Below, one piece after another: positions 6,607 through 7,826 of a stretch of 7,826 bases of DNA. A program made the translations under genes and the position numbers. The notes beneath the pieces are model-generated. The model saw only the letters and a list, made by a program, of their open reading frames with translations. It ran no database searches and was not told the DNA's origin. The DNA is from Burkholderiales bacterium (GTDB taxonomy: Bacteria > Pseudomonadota > Gammaproteobacteria > Burkholderiales > Ga0077523): NCBI GenBank assembly GCA_025459035.1, contig JALORJ010000103.1:1-7826 (forward strand). Reading direction: 5' to 3'. The first letter of the stretch is position 1; every line of letters begins with the position of its first letter.

Positions 6607-6627
6607 CGAGACCGGAAGACGCCCGGC

Positions 6628-6656
6628 AAAGTACACGATGAGTATTGTCGAAACAA
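6628..6656 (-). promoter_or_regulatory. Candidate sigma-70-type promoter for iorAB
   Basis: Read on the - strand, TTGTTT (6651-6656) and TACTTT (6628-6633) are separated by exactly 17 bases in the AT-richest part of the gap. Each hexamer matches consensus only about half-way. Transcription would begin near 6620, giving a leader of about 60 bases that includes the palindrome at 6592-6606. This is the best candidate I found, but it is weak, and an activator-dependent promoter is equally possible. Confidence 0.3.
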
Positions 6657-6920
6657 CCTGATTCTCCCGTCTTTCCAGAGGGTTGCGTCGCATTGTGTCG
6701 GTGTCGATACAGCGCTTCGCGATTCCCCGTGAGCCCCGACATGCCGATGGCACGACGAGGCCCCAGAACAATCAGGACGTTGCGTGGTTGTGCGGTGCCG
6801 CAAGGCGCGATCGCAGGCGGCGCCACGACGCGATCGTTCAGAGTCGTGATGGCAGGTTTGTCCAACGCCGATCGCGGCAGCATCGACCCTCTCGGATGCC
6901 GCCGCGTGCCGGATCGACGC

Positions 6921-7826
6921 TCAGCGATGCTGATGCTTGCGCAGCTCGAGCTTGGCCAGCTGGTTGCGGTGCACCTCGTCCGGACCGTCCGCCAGGCGCA
7001 GCGTGCGGTTCCACGCGTACATCGCCGCAAGCGGAAAGTCGTCGCAGACCCCGGCGCCGCCGAAGGCCTGGATCGCCCAGTCGATGACCTGCTGCGCGAT
7101 GTTCGGTGCGTAGATCTTGATCATCGCGATCTCGGCACGCGCCGCCTTGTTGCCGACCGTGTCCATCATGTGCGCCGCCTTCAGCGTCAGCAGCCGCGCG
7201 GTGTCGATCATGATGCGCGCCTCCGCGATGCGCTCCTGCGTCACCGTCTGCTCCGCCACCGGCTTGCCGAAGGCCACGCGCGACAACGTGCGCTGGCACA
7301 TCAGCTCCAGCGCGCGCTCGGCCTGACCGATGATGCGCATGCAGTGGTGGATGCGGCCCGGCCCCAGGCGACCTTGCGCGATCTCGAAGCCGCGACCTTC
7401 GCCCAGCAGCATGTTCGACACCGGCACGCGCACGTTCTCGAACAGCACCTCGGCATGCCCGTGCGGCGCGTCGTCGTAGCCGAAGATGCTCAGGGGTCGC
7501 AACACGGTCACCCCCGGCGCCGCGCGCGGCACGAGCACCATCGACTGCTGCAGATGGCGATCGGCGTTGTCCGGGTCGGTCTTGCCCATGAACACGAAGA
7601 TCGCGCAGCGCGGATCCGACGCGCCCGACGACCACCACTTGCGTCCGTTGATCACGTAATGGTCGCCGTCGCGCTCGATGCGCGACTCGATGTTGGTCGC
7701 GTCCGACGACGCCACCGCCGGCTCGGTCATCAGGAACGCGGAGCGGATCTCGCCGCGCAGCAGCGGGTCGAGCCACTGGCGCTTGATCTCCTCGGACGCG
7801 TAGCGCTCGAGGGTCTCCATGTTGCC
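6921..7826 (-). CDS. Acyl-CoA dehydrogenase (ACAD10/11-like), N-terminus beyond window edge
   Basis: The frame is open to the right edge and stops at 6921-6923, giving 301 visible residues; about 100 N-terminal residues are missing from a usual 400-420. The Met at 7820 is internal (family pattern GNMETLERYAS). The enzyme is an FAD-dependent dehydrogenase making 2,3-enoyl-CoA and passing electrons to ETF. Visible blocks are FLMTEPAVASSDATN (flavin/substrate-binding), KWWSSGASDPRC, the beta-domain end VLFENVRVPVSNMLLGEGRGF, and the C-terminal helical domain with RVAFGKPVAEQ and QAFGGAGVCDDFPLA. At the position of the usual YEGT catalytic Glu the protein reads ADGPDEVHR, with Asp at 6987-6989. 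I recall this as typical of the ACAD10/11 subgroup, not verified here. Its substrate is unknown. It is in the same direction as iorA but 363 bases upstream, so probably a separate unit. Confidence 0.95.
   Translation of the reverse strand, partial: GNMETLERYASEEIKRQWLDPLLRGEIRSAFLMTEPAVASSDATNIESRIERDGDHYVINGRKWWSSGASDPRCAIFVFMGKTDPDNADRHLQQSMVLVPRAAPGVTVLRPLSIFGYDDAPHGHAEVLFENVRVPVSNMLLGEGRGFEIAQGRLGPGRIHHCMRIIGQAERALELMCQRTLSRVAFGKPVAEQTVTQERIAEARIMIDTARLLTLKAAHMMDTVGNKAARAEIAMIKIYAPNIAQQVIDWAIQAFGGAGVCDDFPLAAMYAWNRTLRLADGPDEVHRNQLAKLELRKHQHR

Larger units (their letters stand above)
6558..6920. other. 363-base intergenic region upstream of iorA
   Basis: No convincing gene was seen on either strand; the open frames here are Arg/Ser-rich shadows. 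The part at 6620-6720 is clearly richer in A+T than the surrounding genes, as promoter regions often are. It holds the candidate promoter and palindrome listed separately. On the side next to the acyl-CoA dehydrogenase stop, GCGGCA (6874-6879) and TGCCGC (6897-6902) could form a 6-bp stem after that gene, but with a 17-base loop and no T-run it is a poor terminator. Confidence 0.6.

Noticed and set aside
6747..6761. A TGGCACG sequence resembling a sigma-54 -24 element on the + strand
   Set aside because: The -12 element is absent at the required spacing (GGCC instead of TTGC). It also points into the acyl-CoA dehydrogenase gene in antisense, with no gene to serve.
6554..7030. A 158-codon - strand frame spanning the intergenic region before iorA
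   Set aside because: It overlaps the acyl-CoA dehydrogenase end in another frame, has no recognisable motif and contains the AT-richer promoter-like stretch.

Overview
This is a GC-rich window (roughly two thirds G+C by eye) from a bacterial chromosome. The gene types (class III CoA-transferase, acyl-CoA dehydrogenase, SDR, Tat-exported molybdenum hydroxylase) and the wording of the proteins resemble Burkholderiales or related Betaproteobacteria. That assignment is an inference from protein style, because no rRNA or other marker gene is present.

There are seven genes in two convergent blocks. On the + strand are the 3' part of a CaiB/BaiF-type CoA-transferase (1-1029) and, overlapping its stop codon, an unrecognised multi-pass membrane protein (about 1026-1697). 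On the - strand, in order of transcription from the right edge, are a partial ACAD10/11-like acyl-CoA dehydrogenase (7826 to 6921), a 363-base intergenic region that probably holds a promoter, the IorA-like [2Fe-2S] subunit (6557 to 6114), the IorB-like Tat-exported molybdopterin subunit (6095 to 3849), an XdhC/CoxI-family cofactor-maturation protein (3635 to 2631) and a short-chain dehydrogenase (2536 to 1778).

The clear functional unit is the iorA-iorB-xdhC group. It comprises a two-subunit molybdenum hydroxylase with no FAD subunit, exported by the Tat pathway, plus the factor expected to help insert sulfurated molybdenum cofactor. Its substrate cannot be read from sequence; an N-heterocycle or an aldehyde is typical of the family. 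The flanking CoA-transferase, acyl-CoA dehydrogenase and SDR fit general carboxylic-acid or CoA-thioester catabolism. Nothing in the sequence proves that they share a pathway with the hydroxylase.

Non-coding structure concentrates in three places. The iorB-xdhC gap has three strong inverted repeats plus one weaker one, and the iorB stop codon lies in the loop of the first hairpin. The xdhC-SDR gap has a terminator-like hairpin with a UUCG tetraloop. The iorA upstream region has an AT-richer stretch with a possible promoter and a perfect short palindrome. I found no mobile elements, tRNA, rRNA or CRISPR. Overall this is ordinary catabolic core or accessory metabolism, and I do not see convincing evidence of a novel system.
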